From positions 1-27,230 of the forward strand of contig CAKUUM010000034.1 in assembly GCA_934692905.1 (NCBI GenBank): 27,230 bases of DNA. The letters run 5' to 3'. The notes below the pieces were generated by a model, which was not told the DNA's origin, did not search any database, and saw only the letters and a program-made list of their open reading frames with translations. This document shows positions 17,378-25,507 of the stretch, piece by piece; position 1 is the first letter of the stretch, and every line of letters starts with the position of its first letter. A program made the translations under genes and the position numbers. The stretch comes from an uncultured Bacteroidales bacterium (lineage in GTDB: Bacteria; Bacteroidota; Bacteroidia; Bacteroidales; Paludibacteraceae).

Positions 17378-19137
17378 CATACGACCGCTTCATAGCGTGG
17401 CGTGAGCAGCATATCTCGCAGAAGAATCTCGTTTTGCTGCTCAGTTTCTTCGTGGGGGCTTTGTCCTCATGCGCTGCCCAGTTGCTCAAATTGCTCATCC
17501 ACTGGATTCAGCAGTTTGTCGAACTCCAACTGGTGGCGCACCACCATTTCTGGTATTTCGTCTGCCCGATGATTGGCATCACGCTGGCGGGGCTGTTCGT
17601 CAAATATGTGGTCAAAGACGACATCTCCCACGGTATCACCAAGATTCTCTACGCCATCTCGCAGCGCAAGTCCATCATCAAGGCGCACAATATGTGGACA
17701 TCCATCGTGGGGTCCGCGCTCACCATCGGCTTCGGCGGTTCGGTGGGTGCCGAGGCGCCTATCGTGCTCACGGGCTCGGCTATCGGCAGCAACCTCGCAA
17801 AACTCTTCCGTCTCGACCAGAAGACCATGATGCTTATGATTGGCTGTGGTGCCGCAGGTGCCGTCGGCGGCATCTTCCAAGCCCCTATTGCGGGACTGGT
17901 CTTCACCCTTGAGGTGCTGATGATGGACCTCACCATGACCTCCGTCGCGCCGCTGCTAATCTCCTCTGTCACAGCCACTACCATCTCCATGATGGCATCG
18001 GGGCAGACGGCGATGTTCCCCCTTCTCAACAACGAACCGTTCTCCCTCGAGCGCATTCCGTTCTACCTTATATTAGGTGTCCTCTGCGGACTTGTGTCCC
18101 TCTATTTCACCCGCGGCATGAACTACCTCGAGAGGCTTTTCCGCCACAAGGTGCAGAAGACGTGGGCGAAATTCCTCGTCGGCGGCACGGTGCTTGGTCT
18201 GCTGGTCTTCCTCTTCCCGCCGCTCTATGGTGAAGGCTACGATGTCATCCGCCAGTTGCTCAACGGCGATTCCGTATCTGCCATCGAAAACAGCCCTTTC
18301 GCCGTGCTGGGAACGGACTCATGGGTACTCATCGGCTATTTTGCACTCATTCTTCTGCTCAAAATCATCGCCTCTGTCGCCACCAACGGCGGTGGCGGTG
18401 TCGGTGGTATCTTCGCCCCCTCGCTTTTTATGGGTGCTGTCACGGGCTTCATCTGCGCACGCCTGTTCAACCTCGTCGGTTTCGCCGTGCCGGAGTCCAA
18501 TTTCGCCTTGGCGGGCATGTCTGGACTCATGTCAGGTGTCATGCACGCGCCTCTCACGGGCATCTTCCTTATCGCCGAACTCACGGGCGGTTACCATCTC
18601 TTCATGCCCCTTATGGTGGTGTCGGTCATATCCTATCTCACTATCAAGATGTTCGAGCCCCACAGCCTCTATGCCATGCGTCTCGCGCAGAAGGGCGAAC
18701 TGCTCACCCACAACAAAGACCGCTCCGTCCTCACCCTGCTCAAGATGGACAATGTCCTCGAGACCGACCTCACCACGCTCTATCCCGAGATGACGCTCGG
18801 CGAACTCGTCAAGGTCATTGCCGAGAGCCATCGCAACATCTTCCCCGTCATTGACCACAACGGGCGGTTCCTCGGCATCTTGTTGCTTGACGAGGTGCGC
18901 AATATCATGTTCCAGCCCCGTCTCTACAACCGTTTCACCGTGCGCGAACTCATGAACTCGCCGCAGGCGATTCTCACCCACGACATGCCTATGGAGAAGG
19001 TTATGGAGGTCTTCGAAGACACGGGCGCATGGAATCTCCCCGTCGTGGACGAACAAAAACGCTACTTGGGCTTTGTTTCCAAGTCCAAAATCTTCAACTC
19101 CTATCGCCACGTCCTCGTCCACTTCTCCGAGGAGTAG
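17359..19137 (+). CDS. ClC-type chloride channel/transporter with C-terminal CBS domains
   Basis: This 592-residue protein has a ClC membrane core. The gating-glutamate loop is GFGGSVGAEAPIVLTGSAIG (Glu132), the helix-N motif is GGGGVGGIFAPSLFMGA (344-360), and GMSGLMSGVMHAPLTGIF follows. The last 140 residues hold two CBS-like segments (MTLGELVKVIAESHRNIFPV and DMPMEKVMEVFEDTGAWNLP), which in relatives bind adenine nucleotides. No ATG fits the N-terminus. TTG at 17359 (MGHARLTYDRFIAWREQHIS) gives a normal family start and overlaps the end of obgE by 19 bases. The protein may be a channel or a Cl-/H+ antiporter. Confidence 0.94.
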   Translation: MGHARLTYDRFIAWREQHISQKNLVLLLSFFVGALSSCAAQLLKLLIHWIQQFVELQLVAHHHFWYFVCPMIGITLAGLFVKYVVKDDISHGITKILYAISQRKSIIKAHNMWTSIVGSALTIGFGGSVGAEAPIVLTGSAIGSNLAKLFRLDQKTMMLMIGCGAAGAVGGIFQAPIAGLVFTLEVLMMDLTMTSVAPLLISSVTATTISMMASGQTAMFPLLNNEPFSLERIPFYLILGVLCGLVSLYFTRGMNYLERLFRHKVQKTWAKFLVGGTVLGLLVFLFPPLYGEGYDVIRQLLNGDSVSAIENSPFAVLGTDSWVLIGYFALILLLKIIASVATNGGGGVGGIFAPSLFMGAVTGFICARLFNLVGFAVPESNFALAGMSGLMSGVMHAPLTGIFLIAELTGGYHLFMPLMVVSVISYLTIKMFEPHSLYAMRLAQKGELLTHNKDRSVLTLLKMDNVLETDLTTLYPEMTLGELVKVIAESHRNIFPVIDHNGRFLGILLLDEVRNIMFQPRLYNRFTVRELMNSPQAILTHDMPMEKVMEVFEDTGAWNLPVVDEQKRYLGFVSKSKIFNSYRHVLVHFSEE

Positions 19138-19140
19138 CAT

Positions 19141-19265
19141 TTATCTTTTGAGAACATAGTGTAAGCCCATGGGCGCAATCGGCGGAGAGTCTCGCCCTGG
19201 ACGGCTTGGCACGAACCGGATGGGCAAGTGGTGGTGCATTTGCGTCGCTTTGTCCGCTTTGTGAT
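19141..19265. other. Non-coding 3' region after clc
   Basis: This 125-base stretch between the clc stop and the shared terminator has no convincing gene and no repeat that I recognise. Confidence 0.4.
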
Positions 19266-19305
19266 ATAGAAAAAGAGGTGCACCGCGGTGCACCTCTTTT
19301 TCTAT
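19266..19305. terminator. Bidirectional terminator between clc and pckA (40-bp perfect palindrome)
   Basis: Two perfect 20-base arms meet without a spacer at CCG/CGG. The outer ends are AAAAA and TTTTT, so either transcript ends in a GC-rich hairpin followed by U residues. It lies 22 bases after the pckA stop. Confidence 0.92.
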
Positions 19306-19326
19306 TAAACCCTTCTGATTTGTCGA

Positions 19327-20931
19327 TTAGAGTTGAGGACCGGCAGCAACCAGTGCTTTACCAGCCTCGTTGGTCTCGTATTTGACGAAGTTCTTGATGA
19401 AACGACCTGCCAAATCCTTAGCCTTAACATCCCACTCGGAAGCGTCCTTGTAGGTGTCGCGCGGATCGAGAATAGCGGGATCTACGCCCGGCAGAGCGGT
19501 CGGAACCTCGAAGTTGAAATACGGGATCGTCTTCGTCGGAGCGGTCAGGATGTCGCCACCGAGGATAGCGTCGATGATACCACGGGTGTCGCGGATAGAG
19601 ATACGTTTGCCCGTACCGTTCCAACCGGTATTGACGAGGTATGCTTTCGCACCCGATTTCTCCATTTTCTTAACCAACTCCTCTGCGTATTTGGTCGGGT
19701 GGAGTTCGAGGAACGCCTGACCGAAGCAAGCCGAGAAAGTAGGCGTAGGCTCGGTGATACCGCGCTCCGTACCAGCCAACTTAGCGGTGAAGCCGCTCAG
19801 GAAGTAGTACTTGGTCTGCTCGGGAGTCAGGATCGATACAGGAGGCAGTACGCCGAATGCATCAGCCGACAGGAAGATCACGTTCTTGGCAGCAGGACCT
19901 GCAGAAATCGGCTTAACGATGTTGTTGATGTGGTAGATAGGATAAGAAACACGGGTGTTCTCGGTTACGCTCTTGTTTGCGAAATCAATCTTGCCCTCTG
20001 CGTCAATGGTTACGTTCTCGAGGAGCGCATTGCGACGGATAGCGTTGTAGATGTCGGGCTCGCTCTCTTTGTCAAGGTTGATCACCTTGGCATAGCAGCC
20101 GCCCTCGAGGTTGAATACGCCCTCGTCGTCCCATCCGTGCTCGTCGTCACCGATAAGCAGACGTTTCGGGTCGGTCGAAAGGGTAGTCTTACCCGTACCC
20201 GACAGACCGAAGAAGATAGCGGTGTTCTTGCCCTCTTTGTCGGTGTTAGCCGAGCAGTGCATCGAAGCGATACCCTTCAGAGGCAGGTAGTAGTTCTGCA
20301 TCGAGAACATACCTTTCTTCATCTCGCCGCCGTACCAGGTGTTGATGATTACCTGCTCGTGGCTGGTGGTGTTGAACGCCACGCAGGTCTCGCTGTTCAA
20401 GCCGAGTTCTTTGTAGTTCTCCACTTTGGCTTTCGATGCGTTGTAGATCACGAAGTTAGGCTCGAAGTTCTCCAACTCCTCTGCGGTCGGGCGGATAAAC
20501 ATATTGGTAACGAAGTGTGCCTGCCATGCTACCTCTACGATGAAGCGGACAGCCAGACGGGTCTCTTTGTTGGCACCGCAGAATGCATCAACCACAAACA
20601 GACGTTTGTTGCTCAACTCTTTCTGTGCCAAGGCTTTTACCTCGCCCCAAACCTGCTCCGACATCGGGTGGTTGTCGTTCTTGTATGCGTCGCTGGTCCA
20701 CCAAACATTGTTATGGCTCTGTGCGTCGTCAACGATGTATTTGTCCTTAGGCGAACGACCGGTGAACACACCTGTCATTACGTTTACAGCACCGAGTTCG
20801 GTCAACTGACCTTTTTCATAGCCAACAAGGTCTTTTCTCATTTCCTCCTCGAACAACTGCTCGTAGGACGGGTTGTGTACGATCTCGGTAGTACCCGTGA
20901 TACCGTACTGTGTAAGATCTAACTTTTTCAT
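19327..20931 (-). CDS. pckA: Phosphoenolpyruvate carboxykinase (ATP)
   Basis: PckA interconverts oxaloacetate + ATP and PEP + CO2 + ADP. In gut Bacteroidetes it usually runs in the CO2-fixing direction towards succinate. The 534-residue protein has TGRSPKDKYIVDD, the P-loop GLSGTGKTT (242-250), LSTDPKRLLIGDDEHGWDD with the metal-binding Asp, and LAGTERGITEPTPTFSACFG. All key regions are intact and length is normal. It is a single gene with its own promoter about 170 bases upstream and a structured leader. It ends at the palindromic terminator shared with clc. Codon use (GGT, AAG, TTC-rich) suggests high expression. Confidence 0.98.
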   Translation of the reverse strand: MKKLDLTQYGITGTTEIVHNPSYEQLFEEEMRKDLVGYEKGQLTELGAVNVMTGVFTGRSPKDKYIVDDAQSHNNVWWTSDAYKNDNHPMSEQVWGEVKALAQKELSNKRLFVVDAFCGANKETRLAVRFIVEVAWQAHFVTNMFIRPTAEELENFEPNFVIYNASKAKVENYKELGLNSETCVAFNTTSHEQVIINTWYGGEMKKGMFSMQNYYLPLKGIASMHCSANTDKEGKNTAIFFGLSGTGKTTLSTDPKRLLIGDDEHGWDDEGVFNLEGGCYAKVINLDKESEPDIYNAIRRNALLENVTIDAEGKIDFANKSVTENTRVSYPIYHINNIVKPISAGPAAKNVIFLSADAFGVLPPVSILTPEQTKYYFLSGFTAKLAGTERGITEPTPTFSACFGQAFLELHPTKYAEELVKKMEKSGAKAYLVNTGWNGTGKRISIRDTRGIIDAILGGDILTAPTKTIPYFNFEVPTALPGVDPAILDPRDTYKDASEWDVKAKDLAGRFIKNFVKYETNEAGKALVAAGPQL

Positions 20932-21134
20932 AATTCTATCTTATTTTAGTTTTTTAAGTTCTCTGCTTTCCTGCCGGAATGTACATCAACCGCTTTTCAA
21001 ACGTTTCCGATTTACTCCGCCATTTCCGCCTCTTTTTTGCATTCCGGCTCTCTATGTTCAACTATTGTCACCCCCTCACCTTTTCCACCATCTAAACTGA
21101 GTACAAAATTAGTGCAAAACTGTGATTTTGCCAA
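20932..21134 (-). promoter_or_regulatory. pckA promoter and structured 5' leader
   Basis: On the minus strand, TAATTTTG (21104-21111) has a TTG (21132-21134) 20 bases upstream. The transcribed leader of about 165 bases is purine-rich. It contains GCCGGAATG (21040-21048 in reverse) and its complement CATTCCGGC (20973-20981), able to close a loop of about 58 bases. Confidence 0.6.
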
Positions 21135-21222
21135 TTTTTTCAGTCAACAATCGTTTTTTTGCAAAGTAGAGTTAGCAAAATTACGATTTTTATGCTGAAA
21201 AACATATTTTTTTACAGAAACA

Positions 21223-21254
21223 TTTGGTGGGTATCAGAAAAAGCAGTACCTTTG
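21223..21254 (+). promoter_or_regulatory. Strong promoter for a candidate small RNA
   Basis: TTTG (21223-21226) and TACCTTTG (21247-21254) are exactly 20 bases apart. The -7 region is nearly identical to that of tRNA-Leu (AAAGCAGTACCTTTG). No gene starts within 400 bases downstream. Confidence 0.7.
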
Positions 21255-21260
21255 CACCGT

Positions 21261-21329
21261 GTTTTTCATGGTATTAGATTTAAGGTTAAGTAAAGATTGG
21301 GTTGTCGAGATGACAATCCTTCTTTTTTT
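21261..21329 (+). ncRNA. Candidate small RNA of about 70 nt
   Basis: Transcription from the 21247 promoter should begin near 21261. The RNA would contain GGTATTAGATTTAAGGTTAA, then a hairpin: lower stem AAAGA/TCTTT, upper stem GGGTTGTC/GACAATCC (21299-21306 and 21312-21319), loop GAGAT. It would end in a run of seven T at 21323-21329. There is no open frame of note. The promoter-to-terminator unit is complete and independent. I have the impression that the unpaired core recurs in Bacteroidales genomes but cannot check it. Confidence 0.55.
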
Positions 21330-21395
21330 ATGCCGCATCTATATCAAATCCCCCCTACTTTAGCAAGCAGCATTTTTATCTAATCAGCATTTAGG

Positions 21396-21477
21396 AGTCA
21401 CTTTTTGTTGTGGACACAAACCGCGTGACTATGCTGTGTTTGTGTTTGTGTTTGACGACGCGGGACGCGTCGTCAAA
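21396..21477. other. Two hairpins in the intergenic region
   Basis: The first (21396-21430) has arms AGTCAC/GTGACT enclosing TTTGT/ACAAA. The second (21451-21477) has perfect 12-bp arms TTTGACGACGCG/CGCGTCGTCAAA with a 3-base loop, preceded by three GTGTTT units. Neither is followed by a T-run, so they may be protein-binding or RNA structures rather than terminators. Confidence 0.6.
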
Positions 21478-21518
21478 CATCATTGCGCATTGTTTCTCGT
21501 GTATTTGTCGGGCTAAGT

Positions 21519-21573
21519 GTATGTGATTAGTATGTGATTAGTATGTGATTAGTATGTGATTAGTATGTGATTC
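21519..21573 (+). repeat. Five tandem copies of an 11-bp unit
   Basis: The unit GTATGTGATTA is repeated five times without variation, except that the last base of the fifth copy is C. The array ends about 43 bases upstream of the -33 box of the next operon. Confidence 0.93.
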
Positions 21574-21615
21574 AGGCGACCTTGCAGGGAGGATATGCTG
21601 ACTATTTGCGCTTGC

Positions 21616-21647
21616 TTTGCCAAATCCGAAGAATTTATGTAACTTTG
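21616..21647 (+). promoter_or_regulatory. Promoter of the envelope operon with a very short leader
   Basis: TTTG (21616-21619) and TAACTTTG (21640-21647) are 20 bases apart. The ATG is at 21661, so the leader is predicted to be only about 7 bases. Confidence 0.7.
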
Positions 21648-21660
21648 CGGGCAGATAGTT

Positions 21661-22563
21661 ATGACCACCCGCAAAGCAATATGGTGTCTCCTCCTGCCTG
21701 TCATTTTGATAGGTAACGCGTACGCGCGCGAGCCGTCCCCGATGTCACCCCGCAACCCAGAGCACGAGAACATTTTCCGTCTCTCTTACGGCGGGCTGTG
21801 GCAGCAGGACCAGTACCTCAGCCCTCTGCTCTATTCGGGGCAGCGTGTCGGCATCGGCAACGAGTGGTGGCAGCCCTTCCGCCGCACCCCCGTCAAGGGC
21901 TGGCGCATGCTATCCGCCGACACCATCCACACTGCAGACCACGCTGTGCAAGGGCATTGGGCGCACCTCGGACGCTTCGACGCGAAGTTCGGCTGGACCT
22001 ACAGCAGCGCGCACACCAACCTCATCTACTCCCTCGGCGTCTCGGGTGGCTGGGGTGCCTACTATAGTTGGTGCTTCCGCCGCACGGGTATCGAAATCCT
22101 TCTCGGACCGTACCTCGACTTCGACTGGCTTGGCAAGATGCACGCGAGTAGTGTCAACAAGCCCTTTTCCATGGACGTGGCGTTGGATTTGTGTGCCATG
22201 GGCGGTGTCGCGTGGACTTTCCGTGCACGCACCACCTCCTATCGCCTGCGCTATCTCGTGCGCGCAAACGTGGTCGGCGTGGATTTTCTGCCCGACTACT
22301 GGCAGTCTTACTATGAACTCGCCGAAGACGTACCGGGACGTGTCCGTTGCACTACCCTTACCAACCACCGCACACTCCGACACGAACTCACAATGGATAT
22401 GCAGTTCCACCGCTCCACATGGCGCGTGGGCATTGCACACGAGTACGTGGAGTACGGTGAGCGTGGCATGATGTTCTCACGCGAACAGGTCAGTGCCGTC
22501 GTGGGCTGTATCTGGCATTATCGCATCAATCCCGCAAAGAGTTTGGTAGCATGGAATATGTAA
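21661..22563 (+). CDS. DUF3316-like secreted protein, probable outer-membrane barrel
   Basis: This 300-residue protein has a cleavable signal peptide (MTTRKAIWCLLLPVILIGNAYA). A body of alternating aromatic and polar residues follows, with the segment QYLSPLLYSGQRVGIGNEWW, which is typical of the Bacteroidetes family DUF3316. The family has no established function. The predicted strand-rich pattern with frequent Tyr and Trp suggests an outer-membrane beta-barrel. It is the first gene of a four-gene operon. Its last 13 bases overlap the start of the S41 lipoprotein gene, so the products are probably made together. The family name is from memory and was not checked. Confidence 0.75.
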   Translation: MTTRKAIWCLLLPVILIGNAYAREPSPMSPRNPEHENIFRLSYGGLWQQDQYLSPLLYSGQRVGIGNEWWQPFRRTPVKGWRMLSADTIHTADHAVQGHWAHLGRFDAKFGWTYSSAHTNLIYSLGVSGGWGAYYSWCFRRTGIEILLGPYLDFDWLGKMHASSVNKPFSMDVALDLCAMGGVAWTFRARTTSYRLRYLVRANVVGVDFLPDYWQSYYELAEDVPGRVRCTTLTNHRTLRHELTMDMQFHRSTWRVGIAHEYVEYGERGMMFSREQVSAVVGCIWHYRINPAKSLVAWNM

Positions 22564-23576
22564 ACAAATACCTGATACTCACCCTGTTGCTCCTTCTCAC
22601 GGTAGGTTGCACACATCCTTTTGAGGCTGCGGACGACAACACGCCGCTCGGCAACTTTGAAGCCCTGTGGCGTATCATCGACGAGAAATACTGTTTCCTC
22701 GACGAAAAGGGTATCAACTGGGATTCCGTCCACGACGTTTACCGACCCTGTTTCGATACCATGCGCATCACCAACTGGGACGACAACTACCTCTATTTCA
22801 ACCGGATGGCAGAGGTCATCAACCTCCTTCGCGACGGACACGTCAACCTCTACTCATTCTTCGACGTCTCTTCATGCACCGATTGGTACACCGGCTACCC
22901 CTCCAATTTTGACGCTGACCTTCTCACGCGTGTCTATCTAACTGATTATCACCGTGCTGGAGGTATCTCCTACCAACGCATTCACGGCGACACCATAGGC
23001 TATATCTATTACGGTTCGTTCTCCAACGGATTCTCAGACGCCAACCTCATCGCAGTCCTCAACCACTTCCGTGACTGCCGTGGCATCGTCCTCGACGTCC
23101 GAAACAACGGCGGTGGCGACCTCAACAACGCCTACAAACTGGCGGCTCCGTTCTTCTCGCGCGACACTGTCGTGGGCTATTGGCAGCACAAGTCGGGCAA
23201 AGCGCACGACGACTTCTCGGAGGTGCAACCCATGCGTCTTGAGGACGCCAAAGGCTACTGGCTCCGTCCCGTAATCGTACTCTGCAACCGGCACTCCTAT
23301 TCCGCAGCCAATTTCTTTGTCAGCATCATGCGTTACGCGGACAACAGCCTGATTCTCGGCGGCTTGAGCGGAGGCGGTGGCGGAATGCCACTTAGTTATG
23401 AACTGCCCAACGGCTGGCTTCTCCGATTCTCCAGTGTCCGCATGTACGACCGTGATAATCAGAGTATTGAACCCGGTATCCAGCCCGACGGCAACATCAC
23501 CCTCACCTCCACCGACCGCGACGACATCATCGAGACGGCGGTGCGCATCATCAACTACGTCTACGACAAAAACTAA
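22551..23576 (+). CDS. S41-family peptidase-like lipoprotein
   Basis: This 341-residue protein has a lipoprotein signal with lipobox LTVGC at about residues 16-20. An N-terminal helical part follows (FEALWRIIDEKYCFLDEKGI), then a tail-specific protease domain: GDTIGYIYYGSF, GIVLDVRNNGGGDLNNAY, VIVLCNRHSYSAANFF with the presumed catalytic Ser251, and GLSGGGGGMP. I see no clear PDZ domain. The family cleaves C-terminal ends of envelope proteins or degrades peptides. It should be anchored in the periplasm or on the outer membrane. It lies 6 bases before lolD and overlaps the DUF3316-like gene. Confidence 0.88.
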   Translation: MEYVNKYLILTLLLLLTVGCTHPFEAADDNTPLGNFEALWRIIDEKYCFLDEKGINWDSVHDVYRPCFDTMRITNWDDNYLYFNRMAEVINLLRDGHVNLYSFFDVSSCTDWYTGYPSNFDADLLTRVYLTDYHRAGGISYQRIHGDTIGYIYYGSFSNGFSDANLIAVLNHFRDCRGIVLDVRNNGGGDLNNAYKLAAPFFSRDTVVGYWQHKSGKAHDDFSEVQPMRLEDAKGYWLRPVIVLCNRHSYSAANFFVSIMRYADNSLILGGLSGGGGGMPLSYELPNGWLLRFSSVRMYDRDNQSIEPGIQPDGNITLTSTDRDDIIETAVRIINYVYDKN

Positions 23577-23582
23577 CCCAGC

Positions 23583-24230
23583 ATGATTCAAGTCTCCGAC
23601 ATACACAAGTCCTTCGGCACCCTCGAGGTGCTCAAAGGCGTCAACTTCTCCGTCCGAAAGGGCGAGATAGTCAGCATCATCGGCAAGAGCGGCGCGGGCA
23701 AGACCACCCTGCTCCAAATCATAGGGACGCTCGACCGACCGGACAGCGGTACCGTGCTCATCAACGGCGTTAACGTGCTGATGCTCAAAGATAAAGCCTT
23801 AGCCGAGTTCCGCAATAGGCACATCGGCTTTATCTTTCAGTTCCACCAACTCCTGCCCGAGTTCAACACCCTTGAGAACGTCATGATGCCCGCACTCATT
23901 GCCCGTACCGACTACCGTGAGGCGCAAGCACGTGCCACGCAACTCCTCACCGACCTCGGCATGCAGGACCGTCTCACCCACAAGCCTGCCCAACTCTCGG
24001 GCGGCGAGAAGCAGCGTGTGGCGGCAGCGCGGGCGATGATGATGTCTCCCGATGTCATTCTCGCCGACGAACCCAGCGGCAGCCTCGACGAAACCAACAA
24101 ACGCGAACTCCACCGCCTGCTCCTGCACATGCGCGAGCAGTACGGACAGACCATCGTCATCGTCACCCACGACAAGGAACTCGCCGAAATCAGCGACCGC
24201 GTATTAGAAATAAAAGATGGAAAGATGTAA
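23583..24230 (+). CDS. lolD: ABC transporter ATP-binding protein, LolD type
   Basis: This 215-residue ATPase has Walker A GKSGAGKTT (34-42), the Q-loop segment HIGFIFQFHQLLPEFNTLENV that is diagnostic for the LolD/MacB group, signature LSGGEKQRVAAARA (from 138), Walker B VILADEPSGSLD and the switch histidine in VIVTHD. LolD powers LolC/E release of outer-membrane lipoproteins. No permease gene is adjacent, so the membrane partner must be encoded elsewhere. Its neighbours are two lipoproteins, consistent with that role. Its end overlaps the gldB start by 14 bases. Confidence 0.92.
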   Translation: MIQVSDIHKSFGTLEVLKGVNFSVRKGEIVSIIGKSGAGKTTLLQIIGTLDRPDSGTVLINGVNVLMLKDKALAEFRNRHIGFIFQFHQLLPEFNTLENVMMPALIARTDYREAQARATQLLTDLGMQDRLTHKPAQLSGGEKQRVAAARAMMMSPDVILADEPSGSLDETNKRELHRLLLHMREQYGQTIVIVTHDKELAEISDRVLEIKDGKM

Positions 24231-25233
24231 TCACTTCTGGCTGATTGTCAGCCTGTTATGCTGCACTCTCATAGGCTGTCACCGCGGGCAGGACTACTTT
24301 CCCCGCGACCTTGAGCCTGTCTCCGTGCCAATCATTCGTTTCGACAGTGCCCTCCTCAGCGTACGCCCCGACAGCATCACACAGGATGTCCGCCGTCTGT
24401 ACGCTGATTATGAGGAGTTTATGCCGCTTTTCGTAGAGGGAGTCCTCGGTATCAGCAGCATCGACACCGCCTATCTTTGTGCCGAACTGCCCCGTTTCCT
24501 CACCGACACCACCATGGGTTTCCAACAGACCAACCAACTGGCTGAAGAGCGTTTCTCCGACCTCAGTCGCCTGCAAACCGAACTCAATCAGGGCTTTACG
24601 CGTATGCACTACCTATATCCTGCCTTGTCTGTCCCCACAGTCTATCTGTTCGTCTCGGGCTTCAACTCGTCCGTTTTCTACTACGACGACCTCATTGGCG
24701 TGGGCATTGACATGTACCTCGGCAGCGACTACCCCTACTACAACCAGGTCGTGTACGACTACCAGAAGCAGACCATGCGTCCCGAGTGCATTCCCGCCGA
24801 TGTCCTCAGCATGTTCATCGCGCAGAACACGCCCTATACCAGCCGCTACAACCGCCTTCTCGAGAACATCATCTACCGTGGCAAGCAGATGTGGCTCCTC
24901 AGCCAACTGCTGCCCGACGAGCCCGAATACGAGATTATCGGCTACACCCCCGCCCAATGGGACTGGTGCATCACCTACGAGCGCGCCATCTGGAACCGTA
25001 TGATGGACAAGCGCGACCTTTTCAAAACGGAATCCTCGGTACTCACTTCGTACCTCAACGACGGACCCTTCACCGCCGAAATCAGCCAGGACTCCCCGGG
25101 TCGCCTCGGCACGTGGGTCGGTTGGCGTATAGTGGATAGTTATATGCGTCATAATGAGGACGTTACCATCCCGCAACTCATGTCCGAACCCGACGCCCAA
25201 CTCATCCTCGAAAACAGTTACTACAAACCCTAA
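24217..25233 (+). CDS. gldB: GldB-like lipoprotein
   Basis: This 338-residue protein has a lipoprotein signal (WLIVSLLCCTLIGC, lipid-modified Cys near residue 21). The body matches GldB: PIIRFDSALL near the start, then GIDMYLGSDYPYYN and MRPECIPADVLSMFIAQN. GldB is required for gliding in Flavobacterium, but it is conserved in many non-gliding Bacteroidetes, where its role is unknown. I see no other gliding gene here. The gene overlaps lolD by 14 bases and is the last gene of the envelope operon. Confidence 0.85.
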   Translation: MERCNHFWLIVSLLCCTLIGCHRGQDYFPRDLEPVSVPIIRFDSALLSVRPDSITQDVRRLYADYEEFMPLFVEGVLGISSIDTAYLCAELPRFLTDTTMGFQQTNQLAEERFSDLSRLQTELNQGFTRMHYLYPALSVPTVYLFVSGFNSSVFYYDDLIGVGIDMYLGSDYPYYNQVVYDYQKQTMRPECIPADVLSMFIAQNTPYTSRYNRLLENIIYRGKQMWLLSQLLPDEPEYEIIGYTPAQWDWCITYERAIWNRMMDKRDLFKTESSVLTSYLNDGPFTAEISQDSPGRLGTWVGWRIVDSYMRHNEDVTIPQLMSEPDAQLILENSYYKP

Positions 25234-25288
25234 TCCCCTCGAATCTCCTGCGTACATCCTCAATATATTATCGTTTATTAATCGATTC

Positions 25289-25331
25289 AAACAGCAAGGG
25301 ATACGCAACCCATACGCAAGGGATAGGCAAC
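25289..25331 (+). repeat. Dispersed 43-bp intergenic repeat, copy 2
   Basis: Same-length counterpart, in opposite orientation, of the element at 11172-11214. It contains AAACAGCAAGGGATACGCAA and CGCAAGGGATAGGCAAC. Confidence 0.85.
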
Positions 25332-25390
25332 GGATACCCCACCCCAATGCAATGATATATTATAATTTATAAACATCACCCCACGCAGAA

Positions 25391-25462
25391 AATTAATGGT
25401 CACTTACATGGTAATTACATGTTCATTTCTTTTTAATGGTCCTTTAACGGGCTTTAATGGAG
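25391..25462 (+). repeat. 72-bp direct repeat left of sufS
   Basis: The element begins AATTAATGGT, contains AATTACATGTTC and TTTTTAATG, and ends GGGCTTTAATGGAG. The partner at 26765-26836 has the same length and the same ends, and is roughly 80% identical. Confidence 0.8.
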
Positions 25463-25473
25463 AAAATTAACGA

Positions 25474-25491
25474 TTAATTACACGGCAATTA
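25474..25491 (+). promoter_or_regulatory. 18-bp box upstream of sufS
   Basis: The sequence TTAATTACACGGCAATTA ends 16 bases before the sufS ATG. An identical box ends 17 bases before the start of the next gene (26937-26954), suggesting a shared regulatory or translation-initiation element. Confidence 0.45.
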
Positions 25492-25507
25492 ACGGAGAAT
25501 AGAGAAT

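Noticed and set aside
16166..17380. 404-codon open frame antisense to obgE
   Set aside because: It is a codon-bias shadow of obgE.
19333..20922. 529-codon open frame antisense to pckA
   Set aside because: It is very long but exactly mirrors pckA, whose biased codons avoid stops on the opposite strand.
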